64,000 nucleotides of DNA from Leeuwenhoekiella nanhaiensis (lineage in GTDB: Bacteria > Bacteroidota > Bacteroidia > Flavobacteriales > Flavobacteriaceae): contig NZ_KZ319290.1 in the NCBI RefSeq assembly GCF_002744755.1, positions 1 to 64,000 on the forward strand, in the 5' to 3' direction. Positions 8,878 through 15,833 of the stretch are shown here, in pieces. Numbering within the stretch: the stretch's first letter is position 1; the number at the start of each line of letters is the position of its first letter. A program made the position numbers and the translations under genes. The notes beneath the pieces were generated by a model, which saw only the letters and a list, made by a program, of their open reading frames with translations, did no database searches and was not told the DNA's origin.

Positions 8878-9650
8878 GTAAGGCTTTGTATTTTTTCGGT
8901 TAGACCTTCGTCTTGTTCTTTAGTTACAGCTTCACGTTCAACACGCAGTCCTAAGCCCTTGGTCTGATTAATATGGTTTGAAGTAAATTGATTTACGTGT
9001 GTATAGATGATACCTATATCACTATCTAACTGACTGTCCCAATCAAATCCATAAAGTTCATCCAACCATTCAGTCGGTGTACTTCTAAACATTACATTCG
9101 GGTTTTTATAATGGCGCCCATCGTCCAATAGTATGACCATAAGATAGACCCGACTAAATCCAATTTCAGCATATCCATTAGCCTGTTTGCTTCCTTTTTT
9201 CTGAACACTATTTATCTTATTTATTTTAGGCGATTGGTCTTCTAAAGATGCTGACTTTACAATTTTACATTCTATACCGATGGTATTTTCTGGTTTCCCA
9301 TCTTCAAAAAGAAGAATATCAATATCGCCAGGCATTTTATTAGGTACTGTGATGGGCTCTTTAATACCGCAATGGTATTTTACAGAATTGGATGCGGGAA
9401 ATAAGTTTTTAAATAACATTCTTCGAAAATCGTTATTGTCCATAAGCCAATTAACGGTCTCATCTTCGCTCTCAAAAGTTCGTGTTACACTAACATCTGG
9501 CTTAGGATTGTTTACGAAAAAGGAAATAGTCGATTTACCATCAATGCGCTGTCTGTCCGAAAACATAAATTGCGTTACCTCATATTCAGGTTGTTTATTT
9601 TTCTGAAATAGTTTTTTGAGTTTGTTCCTGAATCTTGCAAATAACTTCAT
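8874..9650 (-). CDS. PD-(D/E)XK nuclease-like protein
   Basis: A 258-residue protein that I do not recognise as a named family. The centre has 'MPGDIDILLF' (D109, D111) followed 16 residues later by 'IGIECKIV' (E127, K129), the D...ExK layout and strand pattern of restriction-endonuclease-like folds. 'PGDIDIL' with 'ECK' is common in proteins that cut or bind DNA. The N-terminus is very basic (KLFARFRNKLKKLF); no signal peptide or membrane helix is seen after it. It starts 3 bp after the upstream split gene and overlaps the HNH-like gene by 4 bp, so the cassette is one transcription unit. Function in defence is inference. Confidence 0.6.
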   Translation of the reverse strand: MKLFARFRNKLKKLFQKNKQPEYEVTQFMFSDRQRIDGKSTISFFVNNPKPDVSVTRTFESEDETVNWLMDNNDFRRMLFKNLFPASNSVKYHCGIKEPITVPNKMPGDIDILLFEDGKPENTIGIECKIVKSASLEDQSPKINKINSVQKKGSKQANGYAEIGFSRVYLMVILLDDGRHYKNPNVMFRSTPTEWLDELYGFDWDSQLDSDIGIIYTHVNQFTSNHINQTKGLGLRVEREAVTKEQDEGLTEKIQSLT

Positions 9651-9653
9651 AGA

Positions 9654-9968
9654 TTAAAATGGCAATACCTGATTCGTAAATTCTTTGAATATCTCGCTGG
9701 CTAATGCTTTATCTAAGGCTTTGGCAGTTACCAAATCGTACAACTTGGATTTTAATAGTTGACCGAAAGATTTTTTACTCAGCTTTGGAATATCATCCCT
9801 CAGCTCATCAAATTCATCAAAGATGATTTGTTGACCCATCCCCAATTTCTTGACTTCTTTTAGAACACTTTCTATAAGTGCTTTCAGCTCTTCGTCAGAA
9901 CTACTAATTTTTGAGTAGTCTGTAACTTGGGCTTTTCTTGCCTGCTCTATGGCATATTTTCCTTCCAA
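9654..9968 (-). pseudogene. 3' part of a gene interrupted by an in-frame TAA
   Basis: Open reading of about 104 residues from a TTG, but there is no convincing start. Read upstream in the same frame, codons continue without a break through 'CLNGKDVNAKLT' to the TAA that ends the 186-residue ORF at 10005. The joined product, 'LENRNLI-stop-CLNGKDVNAKLTLEGKYAIEQ', looks like one winged-helix wing, so this is most likely the C-terminal third of the same protein. The ATGs in the junction are out of frame and soon reach stops. Either a nonsense mutation has broken the gene or the TAA is read through. The next gene starts only 3 bp downstream. Confidence 0.6.
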
Positions 9969-10004
9969 TGTGAGTTTTGCATTGACGTCCTTACCATTAA
10001 GACA

Positions 10005-10565
10005 TTATATTAGATTTCGGTTTTCAAGCATTCTTCCAAAGTCCCAATCTTCACTATGGCCGCACAGTTCAATACCATTGCCTTCAAGAATCCATTTAAT
10101 GGAATGGTACTTTCTATCGTCATACAGGTCGTAAAGTTTGGAAAGAATAAAGTCGAGCTTGCCTTCCGTATCAAGGGTTTTTCGCTCTTCTAAATCAATT
10201 TCATCGGCACGAATTATAGCATCAGAAATGAAGAGTATTTTTAGGTAATATTCGAGGCCATTGATTTCATCTTTTAGAGCTTGGATGACATTTTTAATTT
10301 TTTGGTCAATGCCTAACTTCATTCCCAGATTATAGCCTCTCTGGGCTTTGAATTCATAAACGAAATTAATGTGTTCTGGTTCAAAGGATTTTTTAACAAA
10401 TTCTATCACATTATTTTCCCAAGACTGCTTTGAAGCTTTTAACTCGGCAAATTCTTCTTCAGTTCTTGAAGATTTATATTTTTCAACCAAAACTTCGCCC
10501 TCAGATATGTATTTATCGATTCGACTTTTGAAATCTATCCATTTGACCTTTAAAACCATAAGCAA
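10005..10565 (-). CDS. Unknown helical protein, 5' part of the interrupted gene
   Basis: A 186-residue protein with no family I recognise. It is mostly helical, charged and soluble-looking: 'FKSRIDKYISEGEVLVEKY' at the start, a middle region 'KIKNVIQALKDEINGLEYYLKIL', and a C-terminal segment ('LDFILSKLYDLYDDRKYHSIKWILEGNGIEL') resembling the first helices of a winged-helix domain. The stop falls where the wing would begin, and the same frame stays open for another 116 codons after it. First gene of the nuclease-like cassette. On the minus strand 'TACCTTTA' near 10585 is a near match to the -7 box. Function unknown. Confidence 0.5.
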   Translation of the reverse strand: MLMVLKVKWIDFKSRIDKYISEGEVLVEKYKSSRTEEEFAELKASKQSWENNVIEFVKKSFEPEHINFVYEFKAQRGYNLGMKLGIDQKIKNVIQALKDEINGLEYYLKILFISDAIIRADEIDLEERKTLDTEGKLDFILSKLYDLYDDRKYHSIKWILEGNGIELCGHSEDWDFGRMLENRNLI

Positions 10566-10651
10566 AAATTTTAGCTTATAAAGGTAGAGGAATGAAATCC
10601 TAAAATGTTAAAATTATTATGGAAGATGTTCACAGCTGGCAAACATTTTGC

Positions 10652-11857
10652 TTAAAAATTTACTACACTGTCCAAAGCATCATCGGCATCTTTGTGGATA
10701 AAATTTGCTTGGTATCTTATCGTTGTAGTTACAGAAGAGTGGCGATATAATTTTTGCAACATCTGGATTGGGATTTTGTCACCAGAAATATTTCCAAAGC
10801 TATGCCGAGCAATATGCATACTTATATTTTTCTGTATTCCGAGGCTTTTTGCTGCAATTTTTAATCGTCTGTTCAAATTGCGGGTAATGGATTGGGTTCT
10901 TTTTGATACTTCCTCGGTGTTATTTAGATTTATACCTTTCAGTTGAGGAAACACGAGGCCATTATAATTTGAGTTTTCCTTGTAATGATTGAAAATCTCG
11001 ATGGCTTTATCAGGAATTTTGAGTGAAACCAGTTTACTGTTTTTGTTCATTCGGTAGAGTAGGCGCCCATCATTAAAATCTGACCACTTTAATTTTAAAA
11101 CATCGCCAACGCGTATTCCAGCAAAGTAAAAACTGACAAGCCATATGTGAACGGCTTTCTGTTGGGCTTCAGTTAAACCCTCTGCATTCTCTAACTTTTG
11201 TATTTCATCAGCGCTAAATCCTATTTTTTGAGCATCTGGAATTCTGATTGTCATTTTACCTTTTCCAAATGGGTATAGTCCTCTGTCTGCAATCGATTCA
11301 GAAATTGCAAGATTGAATATCGTTCTGATAAGGATTAAATAATTCACGACAGTTCTGGGTGCAAGTTTTTTCTTGTGAAGTAGAAAGGTTTCAAACTTTT
11401 TAAGAACCGTTGCATTAAGTTTATTAAATGGAAGAATATCCTTATTAAGAAATTCCTTGAACTTTTTTATTCGCCCAAGTTCAGTGTCATACTGGTGATG
11501 TTTATTTCTGTTTTTTAAGTTTTGAAGGTGCATTTCTGCTACTGCAAAAAAATCAAGTCCCTTTGTAGCAATAATTTTAGTTTTTATATCCGATACGGTT
11601 TGATACTCTGGATTCATTTCAGATTTTAAAACCTTATCGTTGGCTTCTGCAACCTTGGTTGAAATAAAATTATTCAGCATCTTTGAATTAGGGTGCGACT
11701 TCCTAACATTGCGGTTTTTCTCGTCCCAAAATTTTTCATCTATATATTGACCTGTATTTAGGTAAGAACTTTTACGGTCTTTAGTTATGCGAATAGCAAT
11801 AGGAAACCTTCCGGCTTTATTTTTCTTTTTTCTTAAAACCACTCTTACTGTTGCCAT
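10652..11857 (-). CDS. Tyrosine-type recombinase/integrase of the island
   Basis: A 401-residue site-specific recombinase of the Bacteroidota type: N-terminal arm-DNA-binding domain (about 1-95, 'YLNTGQYIDEKFWD'), SAM-like core-binding domain (about 105-200) and catalytic domain. Catalytic residues visible are R249 ('AGIRVGDVLKLKW'), H348 and R351 ('HIARH'), H373 and Y382 ('TTTIRYQ'). The motif before H373 reads 'KLYRHSS' where most relatives have 'LGHSS'. It lies about 160 bp from a tRNA-Met 3' fragment, the expected place for an integrase that targeted that tRNA gene. All catalytic residues are present, so it may be active. Confidence 0.93.
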   Translation of the reverse strand: MATVRVVLRKKKNKAGRFPIAIRITKDRKSSYLNTGQYIDEKFWDEKNRNVRKSHPNSKMLNNFISTKVAEANDKVLKSEMNPEYQTVSDIKTKIIATKGLDFFAVAEMHLQNLKNRNKHHQYDTELGRIKKFKEFLNKDILPFNKLNATVLKKFETFLLHKKKLAPRTVVNYLILIRTIFNLAISESIADRGLYPFGKGKMTIRIPDAQKIGFSADEIQKLENAEGLTEAQQKAVHIWLVSFYFAGIRVGDVLKLKWSDFNDGRLLYRMNKNSKLVSLKIPDKAIEIFNHYKENSNYNGLVFPQLKGINLNNTEEVSKRTQSITRNLNRRLKIAAKSLGIQKNISMHIARHSFGNISGDKIPIQMLQKLYRHSSVTTTIRYQANFIHKDADDALDSVVNF

Positions 11858-11892
11858 AATAATTACTTTTGGATTATAAAGATAATCATTTT

Positions 11893-11914
11893 AGGTACAA
11901 CATAGGTACAACAT
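11893..11914. repeat. Two tandem 11-bp direct repeats upstream of the integrase
   Basis: AGGTACAACAT occurs twice back to back (11893-11903, 11904-11914), between the integrase start and the tRNA border. Tandem short repeats here are where arm-type integrase or excisionase sites would be expected. That role is inference; the repeat itself is exact. Confidence 0.55.
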
Positions 11915-12019
11915 TTGTTAGTTTTGTTTGATGTTATTTGCTGTCAAAATATATTAAATCATATATAAAACATTGATTTATAGTGTTTTTAAGTTAAATT
12001 GATATTATAGTATCAAAAA

Positions 12020-12064
12020 CTCATAACCCGAAGGTCACTGGTTCGAGTCCAGTTCCCGCTACTA
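12020..12064 (+). other. 3' fragment of initiator-type tRNA-Met(CAT): island attachment site
   Basis: From 12020 the sequence gives an anticodon loop CTCATAA, 3' anticodon stem CCCGA, variable loop, a T arm with perfect stem ACTGG/CCAGT around TTCGAGT, acceptor strand TCCCGCT, A and CTA. The C-C-C run on the anticodon stem is typical of initiator tRNA. The 5' half is absent: upstream is A+T-rich sequence that cannot fold to match. This is the signature of integration into the 3' half of a tRNA gene, where the intact gene is restored at the other end of the element. The rest of the gap from 11915 to 12019 shows nothing else. Confidence 0.8.
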
Positions 12065-12100
12065 CAAAAAAACCTTCAGTTATCGCTGAAGGTTTTTTTA
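12065..12100 (+). terminator. Intrinsic terminator after the tRNA fragment
   Basis: AACCTTCAG (12071-12079) pairs with CTGAAGGTT (12086-12094) over a 6-base loop, with seven T in the 3' arm and tail and A's on the 5' side. It probably belonged to the tRNA-Met gene and can work in both directions. Confidence 0.8.
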
Positions 12101-12131
12101 TTTTATAGAGTTTTGAGTGTGGTCTCTGATT

Positions 12132-12162
12132 CCCCGAGACTTCGGGGCAGTTCCCGCTACTA
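12132..12162 (+). repeat. Second copy of the tRNA 3' end behind a short hairpin
   Basis: The 15 bases at 12148-12162 are identical to 12050-12064, the last part of the tRNA-Met fragment. They are preceded by CCCCGA-GACT-TCGGGG (12132-12147), a perfect 6-bp hairpin that does not fit a tRNA T arm. This looks like the remnant of another tRNA-Met copy or of an older attachment event. Confidence 0.6.
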
Positions 12163-12169
12163 GCAAAAA

Positions 12170-12200
12170 GGCTTCACAATTATGTGAAGCCCTTTTTTTT
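12170..12200 (+). terminator. Intrinsic terminator after the second tRNA remnant
   Basis: GGCTTCACA (12170-12178) pairs perfectly with TGTGAAGCC (12183-12191), 4-base loop, then C and eight T. It faces away from the tRNA remnant, as a tRNA terminator would. Confidence 0.8.
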
Positions 12201-12245
12201 ATAGACTTTTTTACAAGCTTTCAGAATACCGGATTGCTTCTTTTT

Positions 12246-13028
12246 TTAAAGCTTTTGCCATTTGGGCGAAAAGTAGGTCGAACGGCCTCCCACTTTTATT
12301 TTTTCGATTTCTACACCGGTGTGGTAGCAGGTCGCGCCTTCTTTTCGGTTGTGAATTAAAAAGTCTTCCGGAAAGTCTGCGTAGTGGGCATCGTGTTCTA
12401 TAGCCGTCTCGATGATGTGCTTCATCGCATCGTAGATGCTTTTGATTTGAGCTTCTGTTAGATCCTTAACTTTGTGTTTGGGATGCATTTGCGCCTGATA
12501 CAGGATTTCATCAGCCATCCAATTGCCTACCCCTGCGCTCACACTTTGATCAAGAAGTACCTTCTTTATATCGGTTTTTCGGGTAGCAAGAGCCTCTTTA
12601 AATTCCTCAAGACTCAATTCTCGGGCGTCTTTACTCAAATTTGTTTCTTTGCGATAGTCTTCAATGTCGTCGACAAGTTCCCACCAACCAAATTTCCGTT
12701 TGTTTTCAAAGGCTAAATGAAAGCCGTTTTCAAAGGTGAGAACAATATGCCCAAATCGGGGTCGGTCGTCCGGATCTTTATAATAATTAGGTCTTCCGGT
12801 CATGCCAAAGTGCATGATCAGAATTTTTGGTCCGGTGGTTTTTAGAAATAAATACTTGCCTATACGTACGGTTTCGGTTAAGCTTTCGCCCAAAAGCGCG
12901 TTTTCAAAATCTACTAAAGGTTTTTTCAACAGGCGTTTATCGCGGCAATCTAGAGCAGTGATTTTTTTGTGCAGACTGGTACTGTCTATGTAGACTTTGT
13001 AACCGTGTACTTCGGGTAATTCAGGCAT
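12246..13028 (-). CDS. Fpg/Nei-family DNA glycosylase, zinc-less form
   Basis: About 260 residues. The start is set at the ATG at 13028, not 13034, because the catalytic Pro and Glu must follow the initiator ('MPELPEV': P2 nucleophile, E3). The glycosylase removes oxidised bases and nicks the site (base-excision repair). The helix-two-turn-helix region is visible at 'DQSVSAGVGNWMADEILYQA'. At the C-terminus, family members have a Cys4 zinc finger ending 'GRGT-x-CPxCQ'; here the same segment reads 'VGGRSTYFSPKWQK', keeping the DNA-contacting Arg but not the paired cysteines. So it is a zinc-less finger. It lies immediately outside the island border. Substrate (8-oxoG or pyrimidines) is undecided. 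Confidence 0.85.
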   Translation of the reverse strand: MPELPEVHGYKVYIDSTSLHKKITALDCRDKRLLKKPLVDFENALLGESLTETVRIGKYLFLKTTGPKILIMHFGMTGRPNYYKDPDDRPRFGHIVLTFENGFHLAFENKRKFGWWELVDDIEDYRKETNLSKDARELSLEEFKEALATRKTDIKKVLLDQSVSAGVGNWMADEILYQAQMHPKHKVKDLTEAQIKSIYDAMKHIIETAIEHDAHYADFPEDFLIHNRKEGATCYHTGVEIEKIKVGGRSTYFSPKWQKL

Positions 13029-13048
13029 AATCAAAAAAGGGTTTAACT

Positions 13049-13080
13049 AAAAACCCCCGTAAGCTTAGTACGGGGGTAGT
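13049..13080 (-). terminator. Intrinsic terminator of the sugar isomerase-like gene
   Basis: On the minus strand ACCCCCGT and ACGGGGGT form a perfect 8-bp stem (13077-13070 and 13060-13053) followed by TTTT. It separates the lipoprotein gene from the glycosylase gene. Confidence 0.75.
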
Positions 13081-13084
13081 TTTA

Positions 13085-14020
13085 TTATTTGAATCCGATT
13101 TCTTCGAGCGCTTTGTGGCTTATTTTAATCGCTTCAAGCGGCGTGTGGTTAAAGGTCATATCCTGCTCTACAAAATAGTATTGCATTCCGGATGCCTCCT
13201 TTTCTGCCAGAATACGGGCAAAATCAATACTGCCTTCACCAACCGGGGCAAAGCGTCCCTCTGCATCCATATCCTTTACGTGCCAAAGCTTGAATCTGCC
13301 GGGGTATTTCTCAAAATAGGCGATGGGGTCTGCGCCGGCTTTGGTTACCCAAAACAAATCCATCTGAAAGTTTACCAGCTCAGGATTGGTGTTCTCAAGC
13401 ATATAGTCAATAGGTGTAACCCCATCAGCATTGGGCTTGTATTCAAAGTCGTGATTGTGATAAAGCAACTGTAAACCGGCTGCCTTGCATTTTTCACCAA
13501 GTGTATTCAGGATTGAAGTCAATTCTTCAACAGTACCGGTCATTCCCATTGTTTGGGTTTCGGCATCGTAGGTAAACATCCCCATTGGAGGTACCGGGAC
13601 CACAAAATAGGTAAAGCCTGCGGCTTTTACATCAGCGATCATTTGGTCTGCATTATCAAGCGTAACACTTCCCTGATGGGTGCTAATAGGTTTTAAATTG
13701 ACCTCCTCGAGATAGGCTGCAAAATCAGCCGGACTCATTCCATAAAACATGCCTTCGTTGTAACCAGCAGCTTCAATGTTTAGGTATCCATCTTCGGCAA
13801 CAGTTTTGAGTGTGGTTTTGGCATCTTCACCCATCGCGTCACGCACGGTGTACAGGGCGAGTCCGCCAAACTGAGCAGTTGGTGTTTCAAGGGTGTCAGC
13901 AGCAACAGTACCGTCTGTCTGCTGGTCTTTTTTCTTTTCTCCGCAAGAGACAAGCGCAATTGAGGTTAAAAGAAACGCCAGAACAAAGTGGCGGGCGTGT
14001 AAACTTATAGGGTTGTTCAT
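13085..14020 (-). CDS. Sugar phosphate isomerase/epimerase-like TIM-barrel lipoprotein
   Basis: A 311-residue lipoprotein: signal peptide with lipobox 'LVSC' (Cys about 27), a short charged linker, then an AP-endonuclease/xylose-isomerase-like TIM barrel (about 45-310). Marks of the fold are 'GGLALYTVRDAM' at strand 1, 'LQLLYHNHDFEY' with the paired His and Asp, 'NFQMDLFWVTKAGADP' with the metal-ligand Asp, and 'FKLWHVKDMDAEGRFAPVGEGSIDF'. These supply the His/Asp/Glu set that binds a divalent metal. Relatives act on sugars at the cell surface or in the periplasm of Bacteroidota; the real substrate is unknown. It has its own terminator. Confidence 0.85.
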   Translation of the reverse strand: MNNPISLHARHFVLAFLLTSIALVSCGEKKKDQQTDGTVAADTLETPTAQFGGLALYTVRDAMGEDAKTTLKTVAEDGYLNIEAAGYNEGMFYGMSPADFAAYLEEVNLKPISTHQGSVTLDNADQMIADVKAAGFTYFVVPVPPMGMFTYDAETQTMGMTGTVEELTSILNTLGEKCKAAGLQLLYHNHDFEYKPNADGVTPIDYMLENTNPELVNFQMDLFWVTKAGADPIAYFEKYPGRFKLWHVKDMDAEGRFAPVGEGSIDFARILAEKEASGMQYYFVEQDMTFNHTPLEAIKISHKALEEIGFK

Positions 14021-14169
14021 ATCAGATAAATTTTAGTAAGACCTTAAAAATAGTCAATTTCATCAAAGCCACTTTGAAAGAATCTGAATTTAGTGAAGTG
14101 AATATTTCAGATTTTTCTGCTTTAAAAAGTTTGAGAATAATGTCAGACTTGATTAGCTTTGCCCACCTT

Positions 14170-14247
14170 GGGACATTAACTCAGTTGGTTCAGAGTGTCA
14201 CGTCGACAACGTGGAAGTCACTGGTTCGAATCCAGTATGTCCCACCA
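14170..14247 (+). tRNA. tRNA-Val (anticodon GAC)
   Basis: 78 nt cloverleaf with encoded CCA: acceptor GGGACAT/ATGTCCC, D stem ACTC/GAGT, anticodon stem around loop TCGACAA (anticodon GAC), T stem ACTGG/CCAGT with TTCGAAT, discriminator A. Followed directly by a terminator. Confidence 0.95.
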
Positions 14248-14250
14248 AAA

Positions 14251-14282
14251 AAAGCGGTACTGAATTTCAGTACCGCTTTTTG
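14251..14282 (+). terminator. Terminator of tRNA-Val
   Basis: AAGCGGTACTGA (14252-14263) pairs with TCAGTACCGCTT (14267-14278), 12 bp with a 3-base loop, then T's. From here to 14475 I see no gene. Confidence 0.85.
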
Positions 14283-14474
14283 ATTTTAAGTGCATTAACA
14301 AGGAATTAACGCATTTTGCATCAAATATACCCGACATCGGGTATTTACATCAGAGGTAATTGCTTGTACATTTACAATGTGAACAAAGTCATGGGTGAAA
14401 TAATGACTAAAGGGGTTAAATTTAATTATTTGACCGTTTACAATGAGTCTATAAGGAATAGGGGCCTTATAGGC

Positions 14475-15767
14475 TCATTTTATTTCCAGTAGATTCAGGA
14501 TTCGTTCAAGAGCCATTCCGCGAGAACCTTTTACTAAAGTCGTAGCGTCACTTAGCTTAGACTGTACGGCTTCGGGCAGGCCTTTTTCCAGTAATTCTTC
14601 CGTAGACTTAAAGCATAATGCTTCATTTTGGGTCTTGCTAAAATTAGCGCCAACCAGAATTATTTGATCAATATTGAATTGTTCCGCAAGGTTTGCGATA
14701 AACTGATGCTCTGCCGCAGCTGCTTCCCCCAATTCAAACATATCGCCCAGAATAGCCAGTCTATAGCTGGAATGTGTGGTGGCAAGATTGCGCAGGGCCG
14801 CTTCCATACTACTGGGGTTGGCATTATACGCATCAAGAATAATCGTCTGATTCTTATTCTTAATAAGTTGTGAGCGGTTGTTTGAAGGAATGTAACTTTC
14901 AAGCGCTTCTTTAATGGCGGAAGACTCGATTTTAAATAAACTGCCAAAGGCTGCCGCAGCCGCAAGATTAACCTCGTTATACTGACCTATCAGATTGCTT
15001 TCAACAATTGTATCTCCAAATTTGATATGGGCGAAAGGTTCTGCCAGCGCGTAGGTTATTGCCAGATCCGCTTCGGGGATTTTGCCAAACGTATAGGTGT
15101 GCGTACTGCCTACTCGTTTATGCTGAATGGGATCGTCAAGGTTTAAAATAAGTGAACCTTTGTGACCTATAAGATGCAGGTACAATTCGCTTTTTCCCTT
15201 GATTACTCCCTCAACACCCCCAAAGCCTTCCAGATGCGCCTTACCAAAATTAGTGATGTATCCATAATCAGGAGTGGCAATTTCACACAGACTTTGTATT
15301 TCGCCCTGATGATTAGCGCCCATCTCAACAATTCCAAGTTCGGTATCTGAAGACATGGACAAAAGGGTAAGTGGTACGCCTATATGGTTGTTGAGGTTGC
15401 CTTGTGTGGCAACTGTTTTAAACTTTTTAGAAAGTACGGCGTTAATCAGTTCTTTGGTGGTGGTTTTGCCATTGCTACCGGTTAGGGCTACAATGGGTAT
15501 GTTCAAATATTTTCTGTGTGTGTAAGCCAGTTCCTGAAGCGTTTTCAAGACGTCTTTTACCAGAATGATTCGGTCTGTTGTAGCATATTCACTTTCGTCT
15601 ACAACGGCTAGTTTAGCGCCTTTATTCAAGGCTTCCTGAGCAAAGCTGTTGCCGTTAAAGTTTTCGCCCTTAAGCGCAAAAAACAAAGAGTCTTTTTTGA
15701 TTTTGCGGGTATCTGTGCTTACGCCGCTGCTTTCTAAAAACTGTTTATGAATTTCCTGAATGTTCAT
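14475..15767 (-). CDS. murF: UDP-N-acetylmuramoyl-tripeptide--D-alanyl-D-alanine ligase
   Basis: A 430-residue cytoplasmic Mur ligase that adds D-Ala-D-Ala to the UDP-MurNAc-tripeptide, the last soluble step of the peptidoglycan precursor. Visible are the N-terminal MurF domain ('DTRKIKKDSLFFALKGENFNGNSF'-type start), the ATP loop 'GSNGKTTTKEL' near residue 95, 'NLNNHIGVPLTLL', 'GIVEMGANHQGEI', and the C-terminal ligase domain ('ILDAYNANPSSMEAAL', 'LGDMFELG', 'VKGSRGMALE'). Length is normal. It follows gldJ on the same strand, but a terminator lies between, so it probably has partly separate expression. The murF-gldJ neighbourhood is common in Flavobacteriaceae. Confidence 0.96.
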   Translation of the reverse strand: MNIQEIHKQFLESSGVSTDTRKIKKDSLFFALKGENFNGNSFAQEALNKGAKLAVVDESEYATTDRIILVKDVLKTLQELAYTHRKYLNIPIVALTGSNGKTTTKELINAVLSKKFKTVATQGNLNNHIGVPLTLLSMSSDTELGIVEMGANHQGEIQSLCEIATPDYGYITNFGKAHLEGFGGVEGVIKGKSELYLHLIGHKGSLILNLDDPIQHKRVGSTHTYTFGKIPEADLAITYALAEPFAHIKFGDTIVESNLIGQYNEVNLAAAAAFGSLFKIESSAIKEALESYIPSNNRSQLIKNKNQTIILDAYNANPSSMEAALRNLATTHSSYRLAILGDMFELGEAAAAEHQFIANLAEQFNIDQIILVGANFSKTQNEALCFKSTEELLEKGLPEAVQSKLSDATTLVKGSRGMALERILNLLEIK

Positions 15768-15776
15768 AGCTGTGCA

Positions 15777-15813
15777 TAAAAAACGCCCTATGCTTTGCAG
15801 GCAGAGGGCGTTG
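15777..15813 (-). terminator. Terminator between gldJ and murF
   Basis: On the minus strand AACGCCCT and AGGGCGTT form an 8-bp stem followed by TTTTTT within the 66-bp gap. It would end or attenuate gldJ transcripts before murF. Confidence 0.75.
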
Positions 15814-15833
15814 AATTAATTACTTGATAAATT

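Noticed and set aside
10652-11857. Changed 'KLYRHSS' motif as evidence that the integrase is dead
   Set aside because: The catalytic R, H-x2-R, H and Y are all present; the Gly-to-Arg change next to H373 is not decisive.
12113-12164. Second tRNA gene near 12.1 kb
   Set aside because: Only 15 bases match a tRNA 3' end; the preceding hairpin is not a T arm and there is no D or anticodon arm.
14074-14283. Plus-strand ORF over the tRNA-Val gene
   Set aside because: It reads straight through a complete cloverleaf and its terminator; the protein has no coding character.
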